From: Narthecium ossifragum
Lineage: Eukaryota; Streptophyta; Magnoliopsida; Dioscoreales; Nartheciaceae
Length of the DNA stretch: 64,000 nt
Direction of reading: 5' to 3'
Assembly: GCA_963920575.1 (NCBI GenBank)
Contig: OY986967.1
Coordinates: 6,343,166 to 6,407,165 of the forward strand
In this document: one piece after another, positions 1 through 12,530 of the stretch
Numbering within the stretch: the first letter of the stretch is position 1
How the letters are laid out: every line of letters begins with the position of its first letter
Notes under the pieces: model-generated
The model's input: only the letters and a program-made list of their open reading frames with translations
What the model was told of the DNA's origin: nothing
The model's database searches: none
Position numbers and translations under genes: made by a program

Positions 1-693
1 ATAGTGAATGTTAGTATCATGAACATGCGTAGGAGCGCTAAAATCATGTACATATGCATCACACATACTAGAATCAATAGCTTGTGCATCAATAGGACTA
101 GAATTTTGAACATGCACGCTAGCACTACTGTCATGAGCATATGGATCATCAACATGAACATCTTGAGCATGTGCACCATAAGCATTAAAATCATGGATGT
201 ATGCATCACAAGCACTAAAGTCATCGACACATGCATCATACATGTTTGGCTCATTAACATTCACATCATGGGAAGTAGCAACATAAGTATCATGCACATA
301 ATCATCATAAGCACTAGGATAAGAGTAGAAAGGCTCATTGTGTTGTAGGTAGCTGTTGGACGTTAAGGCGACATTGGGATGCTTGTAGGATTTGGCATAG
401 ATATGGCCATGATAATCATCCCAACGCTCCGGAACTGTCTGTGTATGAGTCGTCTCAACAAGCTCATCCAAGTGCTTCATAGCTTCATCAGGATCAATCT
501 GCAAAAACTCACCCTTGCATCTTGTTTCAAGAATTTGATGTTCATGCTCAGTTAATCCATAGTAAAAATAGCTAACTAAACACCAACTAGGATAACCATG
601 TTGAGGGCATGAAGTTATTAAACTGTTAAATCGCTGCCATGCATCACATAATGTCTCATCATCCTTCTGTGCAAAGGATGAAATCTTTGTTTT
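1..693 (-). CDS. Ty3/gypsy gag protein, partial (open at both ends)
   Basis: The minus strand is open for all 231 codons from the gap edge to the window start, with no start codon because both ends are cut. The first 60 residues carry the retrotransposon gag signature: an ETLCDAWQRF block, then CPQHG, a tryptophan and FYYGL. The same domain occurs in the Athila-type gag at 22726-24243 (ETFHEAWDRY, then CPHH). Gag packages element RNA in the cytoplasm. The C-terminal half is unusual: it is built from degenerate repeats around DAY-x-HDFSA, rich in His, Asp and Tyr. No zinc knuckle is visible before the window ends. The N gap at 694-893 removes the N-terminus. The gag assignment is firm; the exact lineage is inferred. 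Confidence 0.7.
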
Positions 694-893
694 NNNNNNN
701 NNNNNNNNNNNNNNNNNNNNNNNNNNNNNNNNNNNNNNNNNNNNNNNNNNNNNNNNNNNNNNNNNNNNNNNNNNNNNNNNNNNNNNNNNNNNNNNNNNNN
801 NNNNNNNNNNNNNNNNNNNNNNNNNNNNNNNNNNNNNNNNNNNNNNNNNNNNNNNNNNNNNNNNNNNNNNNNNNNNNNNNNNNNNNNNNNNNN
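694..893. other. Assembly gap (run of N)
   Basis: Two hundred unknown bases. The gap truncates the gag fragment on its left and a GC-rich tandem repeat on its right, so it probably sits in a repeat that would not assemble. Confidence 0.99.
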
Positions 894-1200
894 GCGTCAA
901 CGCGACTGAGGGCGAGGACGGGGTCGACGCGGCTGAGGGCGAGGTCGGCATCGACACGGTGGAGGGCGAGGTCGGCGTCGACGCGGCTGAGGGAGGCGTG
1001 GTTGTCGATGGCGTCAAGGTCAGCGTCGACGCGGGGAGAGGAAGAGGGTGAGGGAGAGGGGAGAGGGGACGGGGGAGAGAAAGACGGTGAAGGAGAGGGG
1101 AGTGGGAGACGGGGGAGAGGAAGATGGTGAGGGTGAGGGGAGAGGGGACGGGGGAGGGGATGAGGGGGAGGGGAGAGGGATGGGACGTCCCATCCTCTCT
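894..1200. repeat. GC-rich 30-bp tandem repeat followed by GA-rich low-complexity tract
   Basis: From 894 to about 1040 a roughly 30-bp unit recurs, each copy containing GTCGACGCGG followed by CTGAGGGCGAGG. From about 1040 to 1190 it passes into a nearly pure GA-rich tract built on GGGGAGAGG. The open frames across it come only from this composition. From about 1200 to 1440 I see nothing recognisable. Confidence 0.7.
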
Positions 1201-1479
1201 CTCTCTTTCAGCTGACGGATTTTGAAATTCAGAGTGGGCGGGTAGGTGAGAGTGGGTGTGTGGGTGGGAGAAAGAAAGAAGTTTGGGCAGGAAATTTGGG
1301 CGGGAGTGAATTTATCACTGCGGATCTTAAAGCTGATCATGGAATCACAGCCATTGGATGTGTTTGTAGGCAAATCCTGACCACTCTTTATGTTTTATAG
1401 GGGGGACATTTCAAAAACCGCCCTTCCTTATATAATAGATTTCTCAAATACAACTGAATTAATAATCTTACAATTAAAT

Positions 1480-4400
1480 CCTTGAATATATCATGTTATA
1501 CATCAATTAATACATCAATTTGTACATCATTGACTAAAACTGTAAATTATCTGTTGACGAACTCCCCAACGCTCCAAGTTCTCGATCACCTCGAAATACC
1601 GCGCCATTTTCTAAAGGAACACCTGAAAGAAGGAACTGCATCGACCTGCATCGCCGATGTAGCCCAGGTAGGGTGAGCAACAATGCCCAGTAGGGTTCTA
1701 CTCTACGTCGCATAGAAAGGAAGGGAAAACTGCAACTGTATCGTACTCCGCCTAAGTCTAAGGAATGCCAAGGGTCCCATAACCCTATCGATGTCCCAAG
1801 GGCTCCCGTCATGAACCTCTCTCTTGGACATGTTACCAAGATCACCCTAAGCACCAACAGGGGAACGGTACCATGCGGGATCACCCTTACCCAAGGACAA
1901 ACGAGAGGAAACAAAGACTGCGGGCTCCTGTCCAGGTACCACCCTAACCAGTCATACCATCTCTCGCGGGGACACACATGTCAGGGAATGCATCGACAAC
2001 CATCCTTAGCACTTGGCCTTGGAGACTGACACGACCTCTACACCTCAAATGTAAATATATAATCCATAGCCGACTATAGCAATAACCTCAAATGATATCC
2101 AACATAATCATTGATTCCAATCACGTCCTAATCCTCGACTACCCAAACCCCGGTCCTAGGGCTAGATCCGGGCTACCCGAGAACCCCGGATCGGCGATCG
2201 AATCCATCGCCTACCACCTAGCCTGAATGTCTCTAATGCAACCATCATGCATGAGCCTACTCAAACAACTAGGCTTAGGTGTCTCTACATGCCAAATCAT
2301 CAACCAATCGTCCAACATGCTGAGGCAGCATGACAATGAGCTAAAAATAATAATAATTAAACACACCAACCCGCAAAACCCATCAAGAAGCAATATTTAT
2401 TCACAAGTCCAATATACATGTATTAAGGTAACAAGACCACGAGATAAAAGAAGAAAGATATATGATTTACCAACATCCAACAAGGGATCTTAATTAATCA
2501 CGATAAAAAATACCAATCACACCCTGGACACACCTTCGGTCCAACCAAACTAAGGGTCCTCACCCCCTCGGTTAATTCACAATATAAATAGAAACGGGCA
2601 CACCGCCGGCCCTAGGCTTGAACATTATATAAATATGATATAAGATACATATTTAAGGTAGTCAACCAACATGATCAGTGAAGAGCAATTAACAGAGTAT
2701 GACCATCAGCTAAATGAATCAAATGATATAATGATAAAACCAATCACGGATGCTACACGATATCAAGAATCAACTTAGCGGCACTATAAAGGATTTATTC
2801 ATGAGCCTCAAACACCATTCACTTCAAATTTCAATGCAAAGCTAATCCACCCGTCATGGCATAAACAGGATGAAGCATAGTAGTAATAGCTCACTTATAG
2901 CAGGCAAGCATGGCGGAAGAGAACGTAGGTATGGCATAGACATGAATACAACATCGCTACCGGAAGCAACGCATGGCATGAATAGAGGGACGAATCATGG
3001 TAATAGCATTGCAGTCGCATGAGAAGGAGTCTAAAAATAGAAGATCCAAATAAACGACAAAGAATAATCAATGGATTAATCATGGACTGGATGCAAGCAG
3101 AGCAAAGTATATCACTCCCATTAGAATTCACACGATGCATAGCATCAGGCACCTTGCATGAGCTCATTTCCATTGTTGTGAATCAAAACCAACCAGAGAA
3201 AACAACCGGAGCACAGCAAAGAATTGCAGCAAGGAACTCATCGATCAAGCTAACAAGGAAGGATTTCCTAAAGATAAACAAAGAACTAGCTAACAACAAC
3301 CCCTGTTTTGGCCACTAAGAATCCATCACCTCTTGGCAAACCAATCAAGGTAGGAGCTAAAGAAATTTAAACCAATAGAGATCCAACTTCATAAATCCGA
3401 CGATGGCAATAGATCAACCAAACAAGATCTCACAATTTCTAGGAATCAAACTAATCTTTGAAGTCCACGAGCAGCCAGAAGGGGAAGAGAAAGCAGGTGG
3501 CAAGGGAGAAGAGGGGATCGCCGCAAAAATCATGGAATACAGGGCATAGAGGGTGCATCACGTAGAGGAGGGAGGGGCAGTCACCGGAGTGGGAGAAGGG
3601 ATCACCGGAAATCCAAATCAAACCCAACAATTCCAAATCAAAACAGGCACCGTAGAAATCCAACAAGACAGGGCAAGGCATAACTTGGCATTTCCAAAGA
3701 AAAGCGGGCAACCCTCAGTAAGACAAGGAGGAAGGAGTTCACCGAAAAACAAGGGAAAGTAGTAGAACTGAAAGCTCGCAGCGGCAAGAAACCAACCAGC
3801 CAGGAATAGCAAGGAAAACAGGCAAACCACTCACATCTCATAGCATAGCAATCATCGAAAACACAGCAGAACAGAGGGTACTAAAATATCACCGAAAAAC
3901 AGAGCAAATGTCGCCGGAAAACAGGGCAAGCACAACAAATCCAACCCCGATGCAATCCTATGGCCTAATCTTAGGATTAGGGTAGGTTTCCCTAAGCTAA
4001 TAAGCCATAACAAGCCCTAATCTATGCTAGTAGAGTCTACACCAAGTTTAGGCTAGGAACCCTACCTTTGGACCTCTTCTCCCTCTTCTTCTTCTTCTTC
4101 TCCGACCGCAAGCACCACCGGTGCATGCCTCCGACTCCTCTGGTCGCGGTTGATCACCTCTGTTGGTTCCTCTCCTCAACCGTCGAGCGCCGTTGCCGTT
4201 GTTATTGTTCTTCCTGCCACGGTCGTTGTCATCAGACGGGATGCGCGCCCGCTTCCTCTCCTCCGGCCGCTGGACACTGACGCCGGACTCTGACGCCGGA
4301 CTCCTCTCCTCCTCTCTCTCCGCGAGATCGGGCCGCCGCTCTCTCTCGATCTCTCTCTCTCAATCGCGGCTGAATCCCTAACAGGAGATGGGTTAAGTGG

Positions 4401-4729
4401 AGCTTAAGTACTATTGGCTTAAGATTAGATCCTGGCCGTCCGATCGGCCAGATCTGATCCCATAAGCTCAAACCTTGATCTAATCAAGATCTTCCAGTCT
4501 AGGATTCCCCTAATGATCTAATCAGGCACATACGTCACCACATGGCCGTGTGTGCACAACGCGTGTGTGAAACCAACTCCGCCAAGGGTAATTTACCAAA
4601 TTGCCCTTGGGGTCCAAAAACAGCGATGCGATCAACCGATCGCAAGGAAAGACTAATCGAGCCAACCCAACCAAGCCAGACCCTCGACCGACGCGGTCGG
4701 ACCAGATTGGAGGTACGGGTCCTCACAAG
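1480..4729 (-). repeat. LTR of a minus-strand LTR retrotransposon (3' LTR, one end lost)
   Basis: On the minus strand it starts TGTGAGGACCCGTACC at 4729. It is recognisably related to the LTR at 5667-8229: both carry TAGGGTTCTACTCTAC (1691 and 6087), the CCCATAACCCTATCGAT block and the block ending TCTCTAATGC. The end that should lie near 1270 is missing, replaced by unrelated repeat. It is also longer than its partner between about 2220 and 4080. The boundary at 1480 is approximate. A CT-rich leader-like tract lies at 4075-4120. I see no host gene in it. Confidence 0.65.
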
Positions 4730-5666
4730 CACCGTCGGCGAAAAGACCCACAACGGCTAGCACTCGAGCACTCGGTGGAATACCTCTCAGTATGGTGGTC
4801 CAGGCTACCTCTCAAAGGACTGGCACGATGCTGCTGCAGCTATGACTGTCGCTGATGCTGAAACCACTGCCTCTGCCAACGGCTACCCTGCCGTTTAACA
4901 GAAGCAGGAACGACAACCCCAAAACTCACCACGACCACCGGCCAACTGCCCGGTGTCAACCCTCAAGTCACCTGTCTCAGTAGCTAGTACACAGTCCAGG
5001 GTGCACCCTGCTGTCGCGCTAGCCTACCGAGCCAGATGAACCAGCCAACCCACGTGTCGCCACGCGGTGTGAGTACCCAGAACCAGAGGAGGGTACTCCC
5101 AACTGCACCACCCTCCAAGGGTAGAGCGCCAGAGAACAGTACGCGAACTGTTGTCAACACACAACCAACAGTGCCCCTAGTGGCTCCGACAAGCGCCACT
5201 ATGCATCGCTTCCTGGGAGGCAAGAAAACAACAGCTTCCCAAGCAAGCGATACTCCAGGATATCTCAAACATCCGGGATCCAGGTCACCTCCTTCAATCA
5301 GTGCTTTACTGTCGAAGGATCTCCAACACCGTCTCTGAATCCTAGCAGGTTCACCTCTCGAGATTTCGAAAGTACAAAGACGACACGCGTCCGATTCCCT
5401 ACCCGCTCATCTCCAGCACGAGGGGAGATACTGTCAGGCGAGGGAACGGACGACACCGCTGCGCATGCACATCGCCCCCTGAGACGTCATGACGCAACCG
5501 AGAAGCAACAAAACACAACAGCAAACAGATAAATAAGCACTTCACACGCAGTCGCAAACAGACATGCAAGGATGTTCTAGACCTAGAACTAACCCATTCC
5601 ACACTCAAACCTTAACCGCAAGCCTAATCATATCCCTGGGACCTACAGCCTGCTCTGATACCAAGT
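4730..5666 (-). mobile_element. Internal remnant of the short minus-strand LTR element, with primer binding site
   Basis: Only about 940 bp separate the two LTRs. Reading the minus strand, the LTR ends at 5667, then three bases, then TGGTATCAGAGC (5663-5652), which is the initiator-Met tRNA primer binding site. This fixes the orientation: the 5' LTR is at 5667-8229. No gag, protease, reverse transcriptase or integrase motif is visible in any frame, and no polypurine tract precedes the 4729 LTR start. This is therefore a non-autonomous or internally deleted element. Confidence 0.65.
5652..5663 (-). promoter_or_regulatory. Primer binding site, initiator-Met tRNA
   Basis: TGGTATCAGAGC on the minus strand, three bases after the LTR end. 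It is complementary to the 3' end of plant initiator tRNA-Met and would prime minus-strand DNA synthesis. Confidence 0.8.
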
Positions 5667-8229
5667 TGTCACACCCCGACCCAGAAAACCCATCCAGGAT
5701 GGGGTGTGAGGGTTCCTATCACTATTCATCTCCAAATGGCGCGATACAAATGCGGAAAAGACGGATAAATTTTAACAATTTATATTCCAGAGGTGAAACA
5801 GAAATTCAATTCATAAATACATCAAGTTGAACTGATTAAACATCCGATACAAAATTCTTATCAAATTCCTCCAAAGGAAAGATATTATACAATAATCCCA
5901 AAAGTCCTCGAAGATGTTTATAATATACAAACTATCAAGAGTACAACAATTGTCCTCTAGCAACCTCAAACACCTCTGGATTTAGTCGCGCCACCAAAAG
6001 CTGATCCCGCCGGCTCTACTGAAGAAGAACTGGCGCCTACACCTGCAAACACAGCTCGAGTAGGAGTGAGCGATAAACTCAGTAGGGTTCTACTCTACAG
6101 CACACAGAAGGGAGGAAAACAACAACAGTGTTGTCTCTCCGCTCAAGTCTAACGGATGCCACGGGTCCCATAACCCTATCGATCTCCCAAGGGCTCCTGT
6201 CATGAAACCTCTCTCCTGAACATGTTACCAGGAGGCCAAGGAACAGTAACATGCAGGATCACCCTTACCCAAGCAGGAATACCATGCCTTGGGGAACCAT
6301 GTCGGGAACGCATCGACAACCATCCTTAGCACTTGGCCTTGGGAGACCAACACGACCTCTAAACCTCAAGCAATGATCAGAGTCAACTATCACAATTCCT
6401 CAATCACATGAGATTCGATTATACAATCACACCCTAATCCTGACTACCCAGCCACGGTCCTAAGGTTAGATCCGAGCTACCCAAGAGCCTCGGATCGGCG
6501 ATCAACCCATCGCCCGCCTAACCTCATATGCCTCTAATGCAGTCAAGATGCATGCAATGCTCAGGCACAGATAACAAGATATAGACATGCAACAACATGA
6601 CAATAATCATCCAGTGTCAGGCATAGCCTATAGCTAGCCAAAGGGGTGAGCATAGCAAGGGCTTCAAATACAGATAATCTATGCTAACCAAACAAGGATC
6701 TGAGCAAAGCATTAAACACATATATATAATACTCTTCAGTGCTCTCTTACACCTGACAGACTAAGGTTCCACAGTTATCCCATAGGTAACTGGCCAATAA
6801 TTATACAATAGCCCTCGGCACTCGTCGGCAACAGGCTAAGGTTCCACAATTCCACATTAACTAGTACTCATTGCTCGTTAATGGTTAAACAACCAACTAA
6901 GCATTTAACTACTATCAATCAAGTATTTAAAAGCAATAAAAACTATAATTTAGCCCAACAGGGTACTCAAACAATTCAATCCTCAATCTCCATAAAAATC
7001 CTTTAAAACTCCACGAAATCGATATGAAAGCTTCCCAACATGTCCAAGTGTTTATCACAAATGAAAGCCATCCAAAGAAACCCAGAAAACAATGTTTAAG
7101 GGCTCACGGTCGATGCGACGGTCGATCCGACGGTCGACCGTGAGGCCACGGTTGATGTCACGGTCGATGCGACGGTCGACCGTGAGACCAAAACGAGAAA
7201 AACAAATAAGGGTGACGGTCGATCCCTACATCGACCCTGGGAAGCCCAAAGCCAAACAGAGCCTGACGGTCGATGCGACGGTCGATCCGACGGTCCACCG
7301 TGAGGCCCCGGTCGATGTCACGGTCGATCCGACGGTTGACCGTGAGGCCCAAAAAAAGCGTATCAACGCTTGACGGTCGATCCAACGGTCGACCGTCCAA
7401 TCTATTGCACTGTTCCTTAGAATAGTGCCGGAAATCCAATTTCTTGGATTTCAACTATCAAAACTTGTTGGAAATTGATGAAACTTTGCAAGCATGTGTA
7501 ATCAACGGTGGTGAAACCATTGGTGCGAAGAAAACACGATTTTGAGGGTTAAATCTCCAATGTAGGTCAAAACGGCCGAAAACCGATGAACGGCGACAAT
7601 ACGAGATTCAGCCTATAAAATATGGAAATCGTGAGGTAGGGATACTTGAAATCATCCACAACACATGTGCAAAGAACTACATAACATTCTAACAAGTATT
7701 CCTACAGCGAAAATACATTAAACCTATCCTAGGAGAACCCGATCACAAGATCGAGGTAGAAACACCTACTTGAACAAGCAGGGCAGCTCCTCCACGCATC
7801 CCCCAACTCCGATCGCCGGAATCCACTCCTCGAAAGCCGCGCCTCCAAGCCCTAGCTCAGCTGCAGGAGAGAGAGAGAAGAAAGAGAACGGCAGGAGAAG
7901 GAAGGAAGAGAAAGGAAAGAGAAAGAAGGAGCTTAAATAGAAAGCTGGAATCAATCACAGCCGTCCGATTCGATCTATCCCGATCGAACTCCGATCTTCC
8001 GATCGGAAGCACCCTTAAGGTTCTAATCAAACACATACGTCAATCAAAGGCCATGTGTGCAACACGGGTGTGAAACTGACCACCAGAGAGCATATTTACC
8101 AAAATGCCACTGGGGTCAAAAACAACGATGCGATCAACCGATCGCATCCCAAGGCCAACCGAACCAAACCACAAACCCAGACCCTTGACCTAACGCGGTC
8201 GGACCGGGTTGGAGGTACGAGTCCTCACA
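5667..8229 (-). repeat. LTR (5' LTR) of the TGTGAGGAC family
   Basis: The minus strand runs from TGTGAGGACTCG at 8229 to GGGGTGTGACA at 5667, so it has TG/CA ends, and the primer binding site follows. A TATA-like CTATTTAAGC lies on the minus strand at 7931-7940. Two palindromic clusters flank it: CGATC-type motifs at 7970-8160 (upstream) and GACGGTCGAT/ATCGACCGTC repeats at 7090-7400 (downstream). The same family occurs as solo LTRs at 26423-28736 and 56798-59108. Confidence 0.75.
7090..7400. repeat. Tandem GACGGTCGAT / ATCGACCGTC palindromic repeats
   Basis: At least ten copies of a GACGGTCGATSCGACGGTC-type motif and its complement (GGTCGACCGT) are spaced 10-40 bp apart in two blocks. The same motif recurs in unrelated LTRs at 39755-39950 and 59449-59770. 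Confidence 0.8.
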
Positions 8230-8642
8230 GCCTATCTCACTAGCAAATCATAAATCACATGAAAACCATCCTATGAATCTCTACAATCAATCACAGAAAT
8301 CATGTAGGACTGAAAGTAAGTTAAGGGAACTCTGTTCCTTCAACTCTATTAACAATAAAAAGCAAATTCATTGGATCATGTCTTGAGAAGAATACAAGAT
8401 TCAAACCAAAGAATACAAAAATTTACACTAGGGTTTCATGAGATCCCTAAGTTTAGGTGTTGGGAAGGAAGCTATCGATCCCCGCGGAAAGATCTCTGTC
8501 TTCAAACCCTAGCCTTCTCCTTTTTCTCTCTGATTTTTCTCCCCAAAAGATGATAAATTCGGATGGAATAACCCTATTTATAGGAGAACTCCTGAAATTA
8601 GAGTTTTACCTAAGTTGGACTTCTATTACAACTCGAATTTCT
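8230..8642. other. Unassigned segment, LTR-promoter-like
   Basis: It lies between two mobile elements. On the minus strand it has a TATA-type CTATAAATAGG at about 8574-8584, followed by a CT-rich leader, which resembles an LTR U3-R junction. I see no second copy in the window and no coding potential. Confidence 0.35.
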
Positions 8643-10722
8643 TGAATTAATTCTGGTAGTCTTACTCCGAATATAACTGGGTCCAATCTGTCCGTAATCT
8701 GAAAACTTGTCGAACACGAAAGTTGTAGATTAGGAATTTCTCTTTCACATCCCGAAGATTTCATAATATTTCAAGTTATCTGTAATATTCGATGAATAGT
8801 CTTCTAAACATCAACGGACCTGTTTTCTAGCATCTGTATATTTGTATATTCTTCAATACTGCTACCAATATATCCGGAGTCTCGAAAAGTGTCAACATAA
8901 AAGTTGTATCTCTTGAAGTATTCTATGACCTACTAAATTTCCAGAATATTTCGACTTATACAGAATTTCTGGAGATTATTCTCCTGACATGCGACTATAA
9001 ATATGTGTATACATATAATAAGTGTGGGGCCCGTGCCCCTAGCACCATTTTTCGGTTGTGCTAGGGTGATTCTCCACCATTGGATCGAAAGCTTTTCCAC
9101 CTTCTAATGTAAAGTTATTCTCTTTTCGCTAGCTTTATATGATCTATGATACGACTTGAAAAGTGTCGTCGCTTAACAAGTCTGACCAAAATTACAATAT
9201 ATTACGGTGCTCTACTTTAACTACTAAGAACTCGTAGATAGTGGAGAGTCCGAGTCGAGTCCACAGGGATTTAAGGGATTGAAATCGTAAACTTAGCAAA
9301 TTTCCTACTAATGAGTTGAGAAAAGATTGCAGGTCGAAATTAAACTAAACTTATACTAAAGGATTTATGAATATGAGAGAAAGACCACATGATTCTTAAT
9401 CAGTAACAAAGGATCTACCAAGTCTTCCTAAGATCAGGGCATGCAAACACGATGAATGGCTTCCTAATACTTGATAAGCGAATGGCTAGTTCTCCTTATC
9501 ACTCAGCAAGTTCTGTTTAGGATTCCTTGCTGGCGGGAATATTTAGCTAAATGTCAGTGACCGAATGATTAGTTACGTTCACTGCTAATGAACTCTCATA
9601 CTAGGATGAATTCATCGCAAATAATAACATAAATATGGATGTAGGTGTACGAACCAGATGACTTCGCATCTCGATAGCCGAAACTACAAAGGTAAGATGC
9701 ATGAAGGATTAGGGATGGAACGTAGTGGGACTAGCACTACTATAGTGGGACTAGCACTATACAATCCCTAATCACGAAGAAGATTCCATCCGAGATATCA
9801 TGGGACTAGCATGATCCTCTTATTTGGATGAATCTAATCCAAGCCCTAGCATACACAAGTTCTAGAATCAAGTGCAAACAAGAACGATTCATACATCCAT
9901 CAATAAATCAACACCAAGATATAAGAAAATAGAATCAATCCATAAAAGCCAAATAACCGTGTATACAAACCCTAGATCTAAGAATTCCCTAGTAAAAACC
10001 CTAGTTACATCATAAGAATCCGATGGTTAGGGTTTAGCTACTCATCTTCAGGGGCTGATCCATCCGTAGAAGTTGATGATCTCCTCCCGCCATGGATCTC
10101 CTCCAAAGAATCGTCAAAGAAAAGTGTAGAAAAGATAGGAAAACTCCCCCCAAAAACGTCTGGAAAAGCCCCCATAAAATCCCTAAACAATGACTACTTA
10201 TAGCCCAGGAAACAACCTCCCACGGATTAGATCCGAGCCGTCGATTTTTGCCTCTGGCCGAGTCGGATCGATCGGCCTTTAGGAGTTGGATCGATCCGTC
10301 TCCTTAACTTGCTGGTAACGCCCGAGCTGGATCGATCGCGCCATTGGAGTTGGATCGATCGCGCACATGTTATATGCTACGGCCCATGACGGATCAATCA
10401 TACTTGTCAAGTCCGATCGATCCTTCCATTGTTGTTATGCTACATCCCGTGCCGGATCGATCCGTCTTGCAGGGTCCGATCGATCCGACAGTTGTTCATT
10501 GTCCCGTCGCTGGGTGAGTCGGATCGATCGCTCCTGCTGAGTCCGATCGATCCAACTTGGCAAAATCGCCCGAACACTCTTGTTTTAGCTCCAAAGTTGA
10601 CATAACTCGTAGCAGGGTCTGTTATACCTGAAATGGAATAAAAGTAGTCAGTCCAGCATTGCCCGGGGCCCAACAAAGCCAAATTACAGGGGTGTTTTGT
10701 GCAGTTTTCAAGTCTTATCACA
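8643..10722 (-). repeat. 3' LTR of the Athila-type element
   Basis: 2080 bp, running on the minus strand from TGTGATAAGACTTG at 10722 to GAATTAATTCA at 8643. It is preceded on that strand by the polypurine run GTTGGGGGG. The minus-strand TATA is GGGCTATAAGTAGT at 10193-10206. Upstream of it (10240-10560) is a cluster of GGATCGATC palindromes. It pairs with 24379-26422 plus 28742-28778, differing by a few percent. Confidence 0.9.
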
Positions 10723-12530
10723 CCCCCCAACTTGATCTTTGCTAGTTCTCGAGCAAAGCAAACAAAAATTTAATATTAAAGCAGTAAATCTAACTAGCCA
10801 CTTTCGTAGGTCTCACGATTGCACTTAGCATGTGCAACAAGCCTTTAAACCCCTGAGTGGCCCCAGTGGAGGAGTTATAGTCTCCTTAGGGTTTCCAGTG
10901 ATGATACCCACAACATCTATACATCCCCTTTAACATGCCATCGGAACTCCATTATAATACTCATTAATTCAAATGCACTAAATAGAACCACCATCAATGA
11001 GTCTATTCTTCAATCCAAAGTCATGTAAACATAAAGTAAATAAAAACCAATCAAAGCACAGTTTCAGCACTTCAACATATTTAATCATGGTTTAAAAATA
11101 ACTTTGACTCTCCAGTGTGTGTATTTGGTTCCACATGTGTCAGAGTATCCATTATATCCAAACATTCCACCAGTCAAGGTCATAATTCTAAGCATGCACA
11201 TATTTTCCACTTACCACATAACAATCTCTGTCCTTTTTCTTTTATTTTTTTTTTCTTTCTTTTTTTTCACAAGGGTCTTCAACCGTTGTACACGACCAAC
11301 CCACCTTGTTAGGCACATTGCCCGGTTACTAAGTATGAAGTCTTTTTTTTCCCTCTTCTGTTAGGACATTCAATCGTTTTACGCGAACAGCATGCTGGTT
11401 AGGCACCCTGCCCGGTTACTAAGTTGGAAGTCCTCTCTCTCAGTGTTAGGCAATTCAACTGTTTTATGCGAACAACACGCTGGTTAGGCACATTGCCCGG
11501 TTACTAAGTTGAACCCCCCACTTTGCACACACATATACTTTTTTTTTTTTGTAGACAGAAAACTGTATGTGTCCATGTATCTTCTGTGACATGTCTTAAA
11601 ATCATAGATCTATCCTAGTTTCCTGTTCAGAATCTAACGTCAACTCATCTACATGTGAAAGTGCTCAAGTGCAATAGTATATGTCAAGTTGTCCCTAAAT
11701 CATGGTAAAAGTGTTAAAGTACAGAACTCATGTCATGCATAGTCAAATTTACTGAAGTTTACATGACATATGAATTTATGAATAACTCATTGAACACTAT
11801 TCTAAATGATGCATCTTTATCAATAACCATCATAACTTCCTTCGTCCAACACGTTATCAGGGATGTATAAAATTCGGTTATCATAAAATAAATAACTATG
11901 AATTCCTAGAATTCTACCCCCCAACTTAAATGTAATTGTCCCCACTTACACTAAGTTATAAAAAGAAAGCAAAGAATACGGGATAGAGATAACCTGAGAT
12001 GATTCATACGAAAAAGTAACCTTGGTGATAAAAATAAAAACAGATTTGTGGAGCAAGGTTAGTCGTGAAAACCAAGTAATGTCGTGATGCCAACCTGCTG
12101 TGCGTTCCATAGAATATACGCCCTGTAACATCATAAAAGGAATACCCCATGATTGCATGTATGGAAAGTGAAGAATAAGCATACAAATTGAAGAAAAATT
12201 GGGCAGCATTTCCTCTATTTATTCAGTAAGCACTAGGGGTGTACAAACAATCATCACAAGGACAGAAAAAGAAAACTATCCCAAGCTTCCACCTACAGCA
12301 GCAATAAAAATTCATCCACCCATACAATTATAGATTGGCACACGCAGCCCTCGCACCCCCGGGGAACACCCCTCATAGCCAAAAAGTCAAAAGATATATA
12401 ACTATAAGGTCACGTAAGTACAAAATTGAGTCAGTCAATGACCAAGGACAAATCAAAACATGCCAACACGCGGCCGTAGATGCAAGAAACCTAAAAGATA
12501 TATAGGGAAACCAAGCAACCATCTAAGGAC
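10723..12530 (-). other. 3' non-coding region of the Athila-type element
   Basis: AT-rich sequence between ORF3 and the 3' LTR. It holds a three-copy tandem repeat (listed separately) and otherwise no coding signal. Short open frames here are compositional. Confidence 0.6.
11265..11515. repeat. Three-copy tandem repeat, about 85-bp unit
   Basis: Each unit ends in GCCCGGTTACTAAGT and contains a TTCAACYGTT block followed by GGTTAGGCAC. Copies begin near 11268, 11361 and 11443. Confidence 0.8.

Noticed and set aside
639..1130. Open frame spanning the first N gap
   Set aside because: The frame is kept open only by unknown bases and a GC-rich tandem repeat. The real coding signal left of the gap is on the other strand.
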